This document shows, in pieces, positions 36,349-44,154 of a stretch of 64,000 bases of DNA. The DNA is from Kordia sp965224175. Lineage in GTDB: Bacteria; Bacteroidota; Bacteroidia; Flavobacteriales; Flavobacteriaceae. Within the stretch, counting starts at the first letter, position 1. Each line of letters starts with the position of its first letter. The stretch lies in the NCBI RefSeq assembly GCF_965224175.1, contig NZ_OZ245041.1, positions 2,170,001-2,234,000 of the forward strand, read 5' to 3'. A program made the position numbers and the translations under genes. The notes beneath the pieces were generated by a model. The model was not told the origin of the DNA and searched no databases. It worked only from the letters and a program-made list of their open reading frames with translations.

Positions 36349-37041
36349 CTACTCGAAAATCTCCGATTCCAAACGTTCTTCAATCACTTGATCGTCTTTT
36401 TTATAGACATAATACGAATGATTGTTTTCGTTTATCGACATTGCTTTGACAGGTTTTCCATTCTCAAATACAATTCCAGACAAATCATCACAAGCATAAC
36501 CATCAGTTAAAATTCCATTGCCAATATTATGATGAAATAACGGACGACGTGATGCTTCCGAATGGTAATGTGGACAATGACTGAATGGTAAGAAATTGAA
36601 ACCTTCTACAAAAGTGAGTTCTTTAGGTCTTGAATCTGTAAATCCTCCATTAAACCAACACAATGAACCTGCACTTCCGCCTGCCAAAACAATTCCGTTT
36701 TTGTAAGCTTTCATCAATGCTTTATCAATTTCATGCGCTTTGAGTAAAGTCATCATATTTAAAGTATTTCCGCCACCAATAATAATGGCGTCCATTTGCA
36801 ATAAATAGTCTTCAAACGACCAATCTTGTGAACTAGAACTTATCCATATTTTCATAACATGTGGTTCTACTTCGATATTGTGACAGAGTTCATACCAATA
36901 TTCTATATACCAAGGTGCATCGCCTGTAGCAGTTGGCAAAAAGCAAATACGAGGCTTCTTTTTTCCTGTAAGTTGTGCTGTATATTTTACAAAGTCTTGA
37001 TTGACTTGTCCGCCGTAAACGAATAATGTTGGTGTTGTCAT
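36349..37041 (-). CDS. pepE: Peptidase E-like serine peptidase (family S51)
   Basis: This 230-residue cytosolic protein has the S51 layout. GGGNTLNMM (89-97) supplies backbone contacts, and the nucleophile elbow AGGSAGSLCWF has S123. H156, in FLPFSHCPHYHSE, may complete the site. Family members cleave Asp-X dipeptides (peptidase E) or cyanophycin. The length fits peptidase E better. The start codon is only five bases from an array of 12 copies of a heptamer that makes up its leader, which could affect expression. Confidence 0.85.
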   Translation of the reverse strand: MTTPTLFVYGGQVNQDFVKYTAQLTGKKKPRICFLPTATGDAPWYIEYWYELCHNIEVEPHVMKIWISSSSQDWSFEDYLLQMDAIIIGGGNTLNMMTLLKAHEIDKALMKAYKNGIVLAGGSAGSLCWFNGGFTDSRPKELTFVEGFNFLPFSHCPHYHSEASRRPLFHHNIGNGILTDGYACDDLSGIVFENGKPVKAMSINENNHSYYVYKKDDQVIEERLESEIFE

Positions 37042-37046
37042 TTTTT

Positions 37047-37136
37047 GTGTTTGGTGTTTGGTGTTTGGTGTTTGGTGTTTGGTGTTTGGTGTTTGGTGTT
37101 TGGTGTTTGGTGTTTGGTGTTTGGTGTTTGGTGTTT
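37047..37136. repeat. Heptamer array (GTGTTTG) x 12 plus 6 bases
   Basis: Twelve perfect copies of GTGTTTG run from 37047 to 37130 and six further bases reach 37136. On the coding strand this is a CAAACAC array directly before the ATG of the S51 peptidase. A seven-base unit is out of phase with the DNA helix, so a change in copy number would change the leader length or promoter spacing. Confidence 0.95.
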
Positions 37137-37138
37137 AA

Positions 37139-37275
37139 AAAATACTTTTACATTTAATATTTAACGTTTTACATTTTAAATTTCTCTGATTTTTTTATCA
37201 GCTAACCTAGCTTTCTCAGACTTTACTATGATTATAATTTAAAATTCAACATGTATAACTTAACATTTTAACTTT
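37139..37275. repeat. 137-bp duplicated segment, copy 1
   Basis: This segment is repeated at 37340-37476, offset 201 bases, with a single mismatch noticed at 37269 (T) versus 37470 (A). It is very AT-rich and non-coding. Confidence 0.9.
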
Positions 37276-37283
37276 ATTATTTA

Positions 37284-37339
37284 TTATTTGTTATTTGTTA
37301 TTTGTTATTTGTTATTTGTTATTTGTTATTTGTTATTTG
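37284..37339. repeat. Heptamer array (TTATTTG) x 8
   Basis: Eight perfect copies of TTATTTG lie between the two 137-bp copies. A single further TTATTTG (37478-37484) follows the second 137-bp copy and contains the stop codon of the gene at 37478-37906. Confidence 0.95.
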
Positions 37340-37476
37340 AAAATACTTTTACATTTAATATTTAACGTTTTACATTTTAAATTTCTCTGATTTTTTTATC
37401 AGCTAACCTAGCTTTCTCAGACTTTACTATGATTATAATTTAAAATTCAACATGTATAACTTAACATTTAAACTTT
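37340..37476. repeat. 137-bp duplicated segment, copy 2
   Basis: Second copy of 37139-37275. It is followed directly by TTATTTG. The whole unit of 137-bp segment plus heptamer appears duplicated next to the 3' end of the neighbouring gene. Confidence 0.9.
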
Positions 37477-37477
37477 G

Positions 37478-37906
37478 TTATTTGTTTTTCCGTACAGCTA
37501 TTTCTTTCGATTGATGCATTACATTTTCTTTGTGAAACAAATTTTTACGAAACTTGGTTGGTTTTTTATCATTTAGCAATTCGAGCTTTCCTTTTGCTTT
37601 GATGAGTTCTTGAAAATGTTTTTCACGCTGCTCGTATTGTGTTTTACTTGAATACGTAGTAATTAACATGAGATGAAATGGCGCTTCTTCAGAATAGGTT
37701 GTTTCCATAATTTCAAAAGATTCAATATACTTTTTCGCTATTGCCATTTGACGCAATACTTTCCAGTTATGCTGATAATAATACATCGCCTCTGCTCTAT
37801 TTCCGTTTATGATTTGAACAAAGTCTACTGTGGAAACACGTTCATTTTCTTGAGCAACAGAAAACTGAATACTGAATAACAGTACTAAAAGGAATATTTT
37901 TTTCAT
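37478..37906 (-). CDS. Small secreted hypothetical protein
   Basis: This 142-residue protein has a signal peptide (MKKIFLLVLLFSIQFSVAQ). The mature region contains NRAEAMYYYQHNWKVLRQMAIAKKYIESFEIM and a basic, helical C-terminus (KPTKFRKNLFHKEN). The first part resembles small periplasmic stress-type helical proteins of Flavobacteria, but no family was confirmed. The TAA stop lies inside a single TTATTTG heptamer, so the end of the gene adjoins the repeat cluster. The obg terminator separates it from obg. Confidence 0.7.
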   Translation of the reverse strand: MKKIFLLVLLFSIQFSVAQENERVSTVDFVQIINGNRAEAMYYYQHNWKVLRQMAIAKKYIESFEIMETTYSEEAPFHLMLITTYSSKTQYEQREKHFQELIKAKGKLELLNDKKPTKFRKNLFHKENVMHQSKEIAVRKNK

Positions 37907-37936
37907 GATGATTGATGATTTCTGAAAAAAAGATAC

Positions 37937-37964
37937 AAAAAAAGCGACGTTGACGTCGCTTTTT
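37937..37964 (-). terminator. Terminator after obg
   Basis: GCGACGT (37944-37950) and ACGTCGC (37953-37959) form a perfect inverted repeat, flanked by A7 and T5 tracts. This suits termination of obg on the minus strand, and it could act in both directions. It lies directly beyond the obg stop codon. Confidence 0.88.
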
Positions 37965-37965
37965 A

Positions 37966-38964
37966 TTAGTTGTTTAACATTTCCCAGAGTTTATCTTTTA
38001 ACTCCATGATACCTTGTTGTGCCACAGAAGAGATAAACATATATGGAACGTTTAAATCTTTATCGAGTTCTTCGCGCATTTCTACCATCAATTCTTCATC
38101 TAACATGTCAGATTTTGAAATCGCAATGAAGCGTTCTTTATCTAACATCTCTGGATTGTACTTTTTCAGTTCGTTGATTAGAATGTCGTATTCTTTAGAA
38201 ATATCTGCACTATCAGCAGGAATTAAAAACAATAATGTTGAGTTACGTTCTATGTGGCGTAAAAAATAATGTCCTAAGCCTTTTCCTTCAGAAGCACCTT
38301 CAATGATTCCAGGAATATCAGCCATTACAAACGATTTGTAATCTCTGTATTCTACAATCCCTAAGTTTGGCTTTAGCGTTGTAAACTCATAATCACCAAT
38401 TTTTGGTTTTGCAGAAGTAATTACAGAAAGTAACGTTGATTTTCCAGCATTTGGAAATCCTACCAAACCAACATCTGCCAAGACTTTCAATTCAAAAATC
38501 ACATCTATTTCTTCACCTGGAATTCCTGGTTGTGCATAACGTGGCGTTTGATTTGTTGACGATTTGAAATGCCAGTTTCCACGTCCACCTTTTCCTCCTT
38601 TTGCAATAATTCTTTCTTCTCCATGTTCTGTGATTTCAAGAATTATATTGTTTGTTTCCGTATCTCGAATTACTGTTCCAAGTGGCACATCCAAATACAC
38701 ATCTTGCCCATCAGCTCCAGTACTTCTGTTTCCGCTTCCGTGAGATCCATGTTCTGCTTTGTGATGTCTCTTTAGCTTAAAGTGAAACAACGTCCATAAG
38801 TTTTGGTTTCCACGTACAATAATATGTCCGCCACGTCCACCATCACCTCCATCTGGTCCGCCTTTCGCATTGTACTTTTCACGTAATAAGTGCATAGAAC
38901 CTTTTCCTCCATTTCCAGAAGAAAGGTGCATTTTTACATAGTCTACAAAATTTCCATCAGTCAT
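37966..38964 (-). CDS. obg: Obg GTPase (ribosome assembly and stress)
   Basis: This 332-residue protein has the Gly-rich Obg fold (residues 1-158, with GGPDGGDGGRGGHII) and then the GTPase domain. P-loop GFPNAGKS is at 169-176, DIPGIIEGA is the G3 region and ISKSD the G4 motif (SKSD in place of NKxD). It has no extra C-terminal OCT domain. Obg binds the 50S subunit and controls growth and the stringent response. It follows DUF3050 and hpt-adk on the same strand with a 19-base gap, so they may form one operon, ended by the terminator at 37937. Confidence 0.96.
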   Translation of the reverse strand: MTDGNFVDYVKMHLSSGNGGKGSMHLLREKYNAKGGPDGGDGGRGGHIIVRGNQNLWTLFHFKLKRHHKAEHGSHGSGNRSTGADGQDVYLDVPLGTVIRDTETNNIILEITEHGEERIIAKGGKGGRGNWHFKSSTNQTPRYAQPGIPGEEIDVIFELKVLADVGLVGFPNAGKSTLLSVITSAKPKIGDYEFTTLKPNLGIVEYRDYKSFVMADIPGIIEGASEGKGLGHYFLRHIERNSTLLFLIPADSADISKEYDILINELKKYNPEMLDKERFIAISKSDMLDEELMVEMREELDKDLNVPYMFISSVAQQGIMELKDKLWEMLNN

Positions 38965-38983
38965 TGTATCTTTATTTTAGTCG

Positions 38984-39790
38984 CTAAGCGAATTCACGCT
39001 GCGAAGGTACTTCTATTTTGTGTTCAATTGCACTCCAGAGAGCAATTCTGTGTTGTAATGCTTGTTTGCTTACCGTAATACAATCTTGCCATTTTTGAAC
39101 ATCTGAGCCACAAAGTTCTTGTATCATTTGTAAAGCAAGTGGGCCATGTTCATCGCCATCAAGTTCAATATGTCTTTCTAAATAATAGATAAACTTATCT
39201 AGATTGACATTCATACTTTCTTGATCAATTCCTTTGACCATTTCCAGAAACATATTTGGAATTAGGTCTTCTCTACCAAATGTAAATACCGCTGCAATTT
39301 TGTGTACTTCTTGTGTTTCTATGATAGAAAATGTAAAGTTTACAAAATCTTGTACAGCTTTTGGCGCATTTACCGCGATCAAACTCTCCGCAATGGTTTT
39401 TCCTTCTGAAATATGCTTGATACAGGCTTCAATAGTTGTTGTAGTTGCCCCAGAAACTTCCATAGCTTCTACATACATTTCGTAATGACTCAATGGTTTT
39501 CCATTTTTGTCAATATCACTTTCTTCGCCAAATACAATTTCATTGATAAAGCGTCTTGTAACAGGATTTCCTTTTGGAATCCAAGGTAATTGCGTTTGTG
39601 TTAAGTGTATTTGTAATGCTTTTAACAAGGACATAAAATCAAATACAGCAAACACATGATATTCCATAAATGTATTTAACGCAGGTACGGAATTCACTTT
39701 ATTATATAAAGAATGTGCCACTATTTGTTGTTGTAGTGGCGCTAATTCTTCTGTGAGTTTTTGTATGTATATTTCTTTGTTATAGAGCAT
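38984..39790 (-). CDS. DUF3050 family protein (heme-oxygenase-like fold)
   Basis: This 268-residue cytosolic protein matches DUF3050. ELAPLQQQIVAHSLY, FMEYHVFAVFDFMSLLKALQ and YLERHIELDGDEHGPLALQMI are its hallmark segments. The conserved His/Glu positions (H48, H209, E211, H218) fit a di-metal heme-oxygenase-like helical fold, though no reaction is proven. Its first 11 bases overlap the end of hpt-adk, so it is translationally coupled to it. Confidence 0.85.
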   Translation of the reverse strand: MLYNKEIYIQKLTEELAPLQQQIVAHSLYNKVNSVPALNTFMEYHVFAVFDFMSLLKALQIHLTQTQLPWIPKGNPVTRRFINEIVFGEESDIDKNGKPLSHYEMYVEAMEVSGATTTTIEACIKHISEGKTIAESLIAVNAPKAVQDFVNFTFSIIETQEVHKIAAVFTFGREDLIPNMFLEMVKGIDQESMNVNLDKFIYYLERHIELDGDEHGPLALQMIQELCGSDVQKWQDCITVSKQALQHRIALWSAIEHKIEVPSQREFA

Positions 39791-40886
39791 CGATAACTGT
39801 ACTTAAGCGTACGGTAATTTCTTCAATTGTTCCAATACCGTTTACATTATGAAACTTATTTTGTTTTGTATAATAGTCAATTAATGGAGCTGTTTTTTGA
39901 TTGTACTCATCAAAACGATTTCTAATTTTTTCTTCATCTTGATCATCTGCACGACCACTATCTTTTCCACGCTCTAATAGACGTTGTGTTAAAATTTCTT
40001 CGTCAGCTTCTAATGCAACTGTTGCAGAAATTCCCATATCTTTTGTAGCTAGGAAATTATCTAGTGCTTCTGCTTGTGCTGTGGTTCTTGGGAAACCATC
40101 AAAGATAAATCCTTTTGCTTCTGGGTTTTTCTCTACTTCCGCTTGTAACATATTGATCGTTACTTCATCAGGAACTAAATCTCCTTTATCCATAAACGAC
40201 TTAGCTAATAGACCTAATTCTGTTCCGTTTTTAATGTTGTATCTAAAAACGTCTCCTGTAGAAATATGTACTAAGTTGTATTTTTCTTTTAAGAAATTTG
40301 CTTGTGTTCCTTTTCCAGCACCTGGCTTTCCGAATAAAATTAAATTAATCATGTTGTGTGTATGTAATTGATAAACTTCGGGTAGATTTCTTCCCAATTC
40401 ATCATAGTCCAATCCGTAACCGACAATGAATTTGTTAGGAATTTCCATCCCGATATAATCTATTTTGTGTTGTTGTTGATATGCTTCTGGCTTAAAAAAT
40501 AAAGTTCCAATTTTAAAATCCTTTACTTTTTTTGCTTTGAATATTTTGTGTAATTCGTCTAAGGTATTTCCTGTATCAATAATATCTTCTAAGACTACAA
40601 CTGTTCTTCCTTCTATATTTTGTGAAAGTCCGATCAATTCTTTAATGTCACCTGAAGAAGAGGTTCCATGATAAGAAGATAGTTTTATAAAGCTCATCTC
40701 ACAAGAATATGGATAGACTTTCATAAAATCTGAGAAAAACATAAAAACACCATTCAAGATTCCAATAAAAATAGGCTGTTTATCTTTTAAATCTTCTGCC
40801 ATTTCTGAAGCCATTCTAGCGACAGCTTCCTGAATTTGAGTTTCAGAGATGAATTTCTTGAAATATTTATCGTGTAATTTAATCAC
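39780..40886 (-). CDS. adk: Fused hypoxanthine phosphoribosyltransferase-adenylate kinase
   Basis: This 368-residue protein is a fusion. Residues 1-178 are hypoxanthine phosphoribosyltransferase, with the PRPP loop EDIIDTGNT at 100-108. Residues 179-368 are adenylate kinase: M179 starts MINLILFGKPGAGKGTQ with the P-loop at 186-194, then DGFPRTTAQAE and GRADDQDEEKIRNRF. The frame continues through the junction (QLHTHNMINL) with no stop. It would link purine salvage (hypoxanthine to IMP) with AMP/ADP balance. An internal ATG at 40352 could also give a separate Adk. Several Flavobacteriia are reported with the same fusion (recalled, not checked). Confidence 0.92.
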   Translation of the reverse strand: MIKLHDKYFKKFISETQIQEAVARMASEMAEDLKDKQPIFIGILNGVFMFFSDFMKVYPYSCEMSFIKLSSYHGTSSSGDIKELIGLSQNIEGRTVVVLEDIIDTGNTLDELHKIFKAKKVKDFKIGTLFFKPEAYQQQHKIDYIGMEIPNKFIVGYGLDYDELGRNLPEVYQLHTHNMINLILFGKPGAGKGTQANFLKEKYNLVHISTGDVFRYNIKNGTELGLLAKSFMDKGDLVPDEVTINMLQAEVEKNPEAKGFIFDGFPRTTAQAEALDNFLATKDMGISATVALEADEEILTQRLLERGKDSGRADDQDEEKIRNRFDEYNQKTAPLIDYYTKQNKFHNVNGIGTIEEITVRLSTVIDAL

Positions 40887-40996
40887 GTTTTAACTATGTT
40901 TTTGATAAAAATACACCTTTAGTTTTAATGTTTTAAAAGCTTCCTTTTATCTGTTGATGTCTTCTAAATTATGATACTTTATCATTTTGAAAGGTG

Positions 40997-41004
40997 CAAA
41001 GATA
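40997..41004 (-). promoter_or_regulatory. Putative -7 element of the hpt-adk operon
   Basis: On the minus strand this reads TATCTTTG, a perfect TAnnTTTG match 111 bases upstream of the start codon. A -33 element was not evident. Confidence 0.4.
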
Positions 41005-41050
41005 CAAATTGATTTATGAATAACGTTTAACGAGTTTACTTTTACCATTT

Positions 41051-41066
41051 TAGATTTGTACTTTTG
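41051..41066 (+). promoter_or_regulatory. Putative tandem -7 elements of purKE
   Basis: TAGATTTG (41051-41058) and TACTTTTG (41059-41066) are adjacent perfect TAnnTTTG matches just before the purK start. No clear -33 TTG lies 17-23 bases upstream. The leader would be very short if translation starts at 41075. Confidence 0.5.
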
Positions 41067-41074
41067 TACAAAAT

Positions 41075-42238
41075 ATGAATCCCATGAATTATTTCTCCTC
41101 TAATTTTAAATTAGGAATTCTAGGTGGCGGCCAGTTAGGAAAAATGCTACTTTATACCACACGCAAGTTTGATGTGTATACTTCTGTTTTAGATCCAAGT
41201 GCTGAAGTGCCTTGCAAAATAGCTTGTAATGATTTTCATCAAGGCGATTTGATGGATTTTGATACAGTGTATAATTTTGGTAAGAATGTAGATGTCTTAA
41301 CCTTCGAAATAGAACATGTAAACGTTGATGCTTTACAAAAGTTAGAAGATGAAGGTGTGCATGTATATCCATCTGCAAAAACGCTACGAACAATTCAGAA
41401 TAAGGGAATTCAGAAGCTTTTTTATCAGAAACATGGTATTCCAACGGCTCCTTTTTCAATTTATATGTCGTTAGAAGAATTGATGCACAGTGTAGAGAAT
41501 GAAGTGATTTCAATTCCGTTTGTGTGGAAAAGCACACAATTTGGTTATGATGGAACTGGCGTAAAAGTAGTTCGCACCATTGAAGATTTAAACAGTTTGC
41601 CAAACGTAGAATGCATGTGTGAAGAGTTGGTTGATTTTAAAAATGAACTCGCAGTGATTGTCGCTAGAAATGTTTCTGGCGAGATAAAAACATATCCTGT
41701 TGTAGAAATGGAGTTTCATCCAGAAGCCAACCAAGTAGAATATGTAATTTGCCCAGCAAGAATTTCTGAGGATATTCAAGCGAAAGCTAAAAAAGTAGCC
41801 TTACAAGTTTCGGAAGCATTGCAACACACAGGAATTTTGGCAGTTGAGTTGTTTCAAACGCAAGACGATGAAATTTTAGTAAATGAAGTAGCTCCAAGAC
41901 CACATAATAGCGGACATTACAGTATTGAAGCTAGTTATACAGATCAATTTGAACAGCATATTCGCGCAATTTTGAATCTTCCGTTAGGAAATACAGCAAG
42001 TAAAGTGGCTGGAATTATGGTAAACTTAGTTGGCGCAGAAGGACATACTGGAGATGTTGTGTATGAAAACATTGAAAGAATCATGCAATTGGAAGGTGTA
42101 ACTCCGCATATTTACGGAAAGAAGCAAACACGTCCGTTTCGTAAGATGGGACATGTAACTATTGTAAACGAAGATGTTACAGAAGCTCGAAAAGTAGCCG
42201 CAACAGTAAAACAAACAATCAACGTAATTAGTAAATAA
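41075..42238 (+). CDS. purK: 5-(carboxyamino)imidazole ribonucleotide synthase (PurK)
   Basis: This 387-residue ATP-grasp enzyme begins with GILGGGQLGKMLL (about 13-25) and contains PFVWKSTQFGYDGTGVKVV (ATP-grasp lid), VNEVAPRPHNSGHYSIEA and PHIYGKK. It forms N5-CAIR from AIR, ATP and bicarbonate in purine synthesis. Two ATGs lie close together (41075 and 41084) and either could be used. purE begins one base after its stop. A consensus-like promoter element precedes it. Confidence 0.95.
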   Translation: MNPMNYFSSNFKLGILGGGQLGKMLLYTTRKFDVYTSVLDPSAEVPCKIACNDFHQGDLMDFDTVYNFGKNVDVLTFEIEHVNVDALQKLEDEGVHVYPSAKTLRTIQNKGIQKLFYQKHGIPTAPFSIYMSLEELMHSVENEVISIPFVWKSTQFGYDGTGVKVVRTIEDLNSLPNVECMCEELVDFKNELAVIVARNVSGEIKTYPVVEMEFHPEANQVEYVICPARISEDIQAKAKKVALQVSEALQHTGILAVELFQTQDDEILVNEVAPRPHNSGHYSIEASYTDQFEQHIRAILNLPLGNTASKVAGIMVNLVGAEGHTGDVVYENIERIMQLEGVTPHIYGKKQTRPFRKMGHVTIVNEDVTEARKVAATVKQTINVISK

Positions 42239-42239
42239 T

Positions 42240-42725
42240 ATGGCAAAAGTTGGAATTATTATGGGAAGTACAAGTGATCTTCCTGTAATGCAAGAAGCAA
42301 TTGATATTTTGAAAGGATTTGACATCGAAGTTGAAGTCGATATTGTTTCTGCACACAGAACTCCAGAGAAGTTATTTGATTATGGGAAAAATGCACATAC
42401 ACGCGGAATTAGTGTTGTGATTGCTGGTGCTGGTGGTGCAGCTCATTTACCTGGAATGGTGGCTTCTTTGTCTCCGCTTCCTGTAATTGGAGTTCCTGTA
42501 AAATCTAGAAATTCTATTGATGGTTGGGATTCTGTATTATCTATTTTACAGATGCCTGGCGGTGTTCCTGTAGCAACCGTTGCTTTAGATGGCGCTAAAA
42601 ACGCAGGAATTTTGGCAGCACAAATTATTGGAAGCTCTGATAAGTGTGTACTAGACAAAATTTTAATGTATAAAGAAGGATTGAAGCAAAAAGTGATTGA
42701 AGGCGCAAAAAAAGTTGCTCAATAA
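42240..42725 (+). CDS. purE: N5-CAIR mutase (PurE)
   Basis: This 161-residue protein is class I PurE. IMGSTSDLPVMQEA (residues 7-20), SAHRTPEKLFDY, GAGGAAHLPGM and PVKSRNSIDGWDSVLSILQMPGGVPVATV are diagnostic. It converts N5-CAIR to CAIR, the step after PurK. The gene starts one base after purK, so the two are co-transcribed. A strong terminator follows 27 bases after the stop. Confidence 0.96.
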   Translation: MAKVGIIMGSTSDLPVMQEAIDILKGFDIEVEVDIVSAHRTPEKLFDYGKNAHTRGISVVIAGAGGAAHLPGMVASLSPLPVIGVPVKSRNSIDGWDSVLSILQMPGGVPVATVALDGAKNAGILAAQIIGSSDKCVLDKILMYKEGLKQKVIEGAKKVAQ

Positions 42726-42752
42726 CTAACAACGATATATTCTAAAAATAAC

Positions 42753-42780
42753 AAAAGCCGCTTCGAAAAGCGGCTTTTTT
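42753..42780 (+). terminator. Rho-independent terminator of purKE
   Basis: GCCGCTT (42757-42763) pairs with AAGCGGC (42768-42774) around CGAA, with flanking A4/T6 tracts. It lies 27 bases after purE. Confidence 0.9.
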
Positions 42781-42873
42781 ATCTTTACAAACCATTCAAA
42801 AATAAAACTAACCTACCATATTATTAATCATTTTTTACCCCAAAATAAATTTGGATAAAGTAGTTTGTATTGA

Positions 42874-42919
42874 TGATTCAAAAGTATCGTTTCGCAAGCT
42901 TTTTCTACTTTTGAAATCA
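42874..42919. repeat. AT-rich inverted repeat
   Basis: TGATTCAAAAGTA (42874-42886) is inverted as TACTTTTGAAATCA (42906-42919), with one bulged base and a 19-base loop. Its role is unknown; it has no T-tract. Confidence 0.4.
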
Positions 42920-43011
42920 TTTAAAATTCGTTTTCTCGATTAAATGCACAAACTTTTCGACGAAAGGTATTTCTAACTTAATCTACATACTTTAGCTTCA
43001 TTTTTTGTCAT

Positions 43012-43041
43012 AAAAAAACCCTCTAAGGAATTCTTAAAGGG
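43012..43041 (-). terminator. Terminator for the 43268-44077 gene
   Basis: On the minus strand, a CCCT...AGGG hairpin with an inner TAAG/CTTA pair is followed by T7. It is 226 bases beyond the stop codon of the minus-strand gene. An inner mismatch makes it weaker than the purE one. Confidence 0.55.
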
Positions 43042-43267
43042 CTCTATCTACATCAACCAATCCATTTTAATTATAATACAGTTAATTAGGGCTATCAACA
43101 TCATAATCATGCGTCAAGTAGGTTACATATATTATACTATCATGAAAAAAAATTATTTCTACTAAATCAACAAGACAAAATTCTTAATTATCTAGCAATT
43201 CGAATAATTGGAAAAAGTGTTTTTATTTTGAATCGACAAAATGCATTAAAAATCGATAAAATGTAGA

Positions 43268-44077
43268 TTATCGTGTTTGTTTTGCAATTTTTTTGGTGAT
43301 TTTCACTCCAGAAGTCGTTGTAAATTGTAGAATGTAGACTCTGTTAGTCAAACTTTTAGTTGTAATTTCTTTTGAAAATTTAGAAGATATAATTCGTTTT
43401 CCAACAATATTGAAGATTTCTATAGTTGAAATATCTGTACGATTGGTTTCAAACTTTAGCGTATTTTGAGAGAAATAAGCATTTATATCTTTAGAAGCTA
43501 TCGATGTTTCATGTATATCTAATGTATTACGATAGTCCAAATTAAGGTAGAAACGATTGTGTATTTCTCCTGTAACGCCAGAAAATGTGTATCCGCTTTG
43601 TCGTAAATCTGTGAATATGTTTTCTTGTGTATCTTCTAGAATAATATCAAAATCTGGGCTTAAAAATTCTGCATCTATTGATATTGTATACATACCATCT
43701 GAAGTAAGTTCACAACCTAAAGGAACTTGCGTATCTAGATTCGTTAATTCTGGTAAAGCTTGTATAGAAAGTTTTGTAGTTCCTAGAAAAGAATAAAATT
43801 CTATCGCAGCACCTTCGTTGATAAATGGTCCATCAAAACCATCATCATAACCTGTAGTTCCTTCTGGAATAAATCCTAACAGAATAGTTACAAAAGAGCC
43901 ATTTCCAGCTAATCGTAACGAAATACGACCGTCTGTAGGACTACTTTTTAGATGCGCCTCCTTTACTCTATTTATGTATTCTTTATAGGAATTTAAAGGA
44001 ATTTCACATCCTTGTCCATTACACAAAAAGAGTATTCCGACACAAAAGATAATCGTTAAAAAATGTTTTATATTCAT
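43268..44077 (-). CDS. Secreted protein with T9SS sorting tail, shortened paralogue of upstream gene
   Basis: This 269-residue exported protein has the signal MNIKHFLTIIFCVGILFLCNGQ. It is almost entirely the C-terminal region of the 814-aa protein that precedes it on the same strand. Shared blocks are FIPEGTTGYDD, INEGA, IEFYS, DFDI-LED and FTDLRQ-(x)-Y. The last ~70 residues (ISTIEIFNIVGKRI, VYILQFTTTSGVKI) form a T9SS sorting domain. It lacks the LamG part, so it is a free copy of the conserved module or the relic of a longer gene. It has its own signal peptide and looks intact. Confidence 0.8.
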   Translation of the reverse strand: MNIKHFLTIIFCVGILFLCNGQGCEIPLNSYKEYINRVKEAHLKSSPTDGRISLRLAGNGSFVTILLGFIPEGTTGYDDGFDGPFINEGAAIEFYSFLGTTKLSIQALPELTNLDTQVPLGCELTSDGMYTISIDAEFLSPDFDIILEDTQENIFTDLRQSGYTFSGVTGEIHNRFYLNLDYRNTLDIHETSIASKDINAYFSQNTLKFETNRTDISTIEIFNIVGKRIISSKFSKEITTKSLTNRVYILQFTTTSGVKITKKIAKQTR

Positions 44078-44154
44078 GACAGAGATAAGTTAGGTATTGA
44101 TTCTTTAATCTCTGTGACAATAATAAACAAATTTTACTTTTTCGTAAGCCTTTT

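Larger units (their letters stand above)
42726..43267. other. Non-coding spacer after purKE
   Basis: This 542-base gap between convergent genes contains the purE terminator (42753-42780), an AT-rich inverted repeat (42874-42919) and a minus-strand terminator (43012-43041). No coding frame or RNA gene was seen. Confidence 0.6.

Noticed and set aside
37042..37477. A CRISPR array
   Set aside because: The units are perfect heptamers without spacers, so these are simple tandem repeats.
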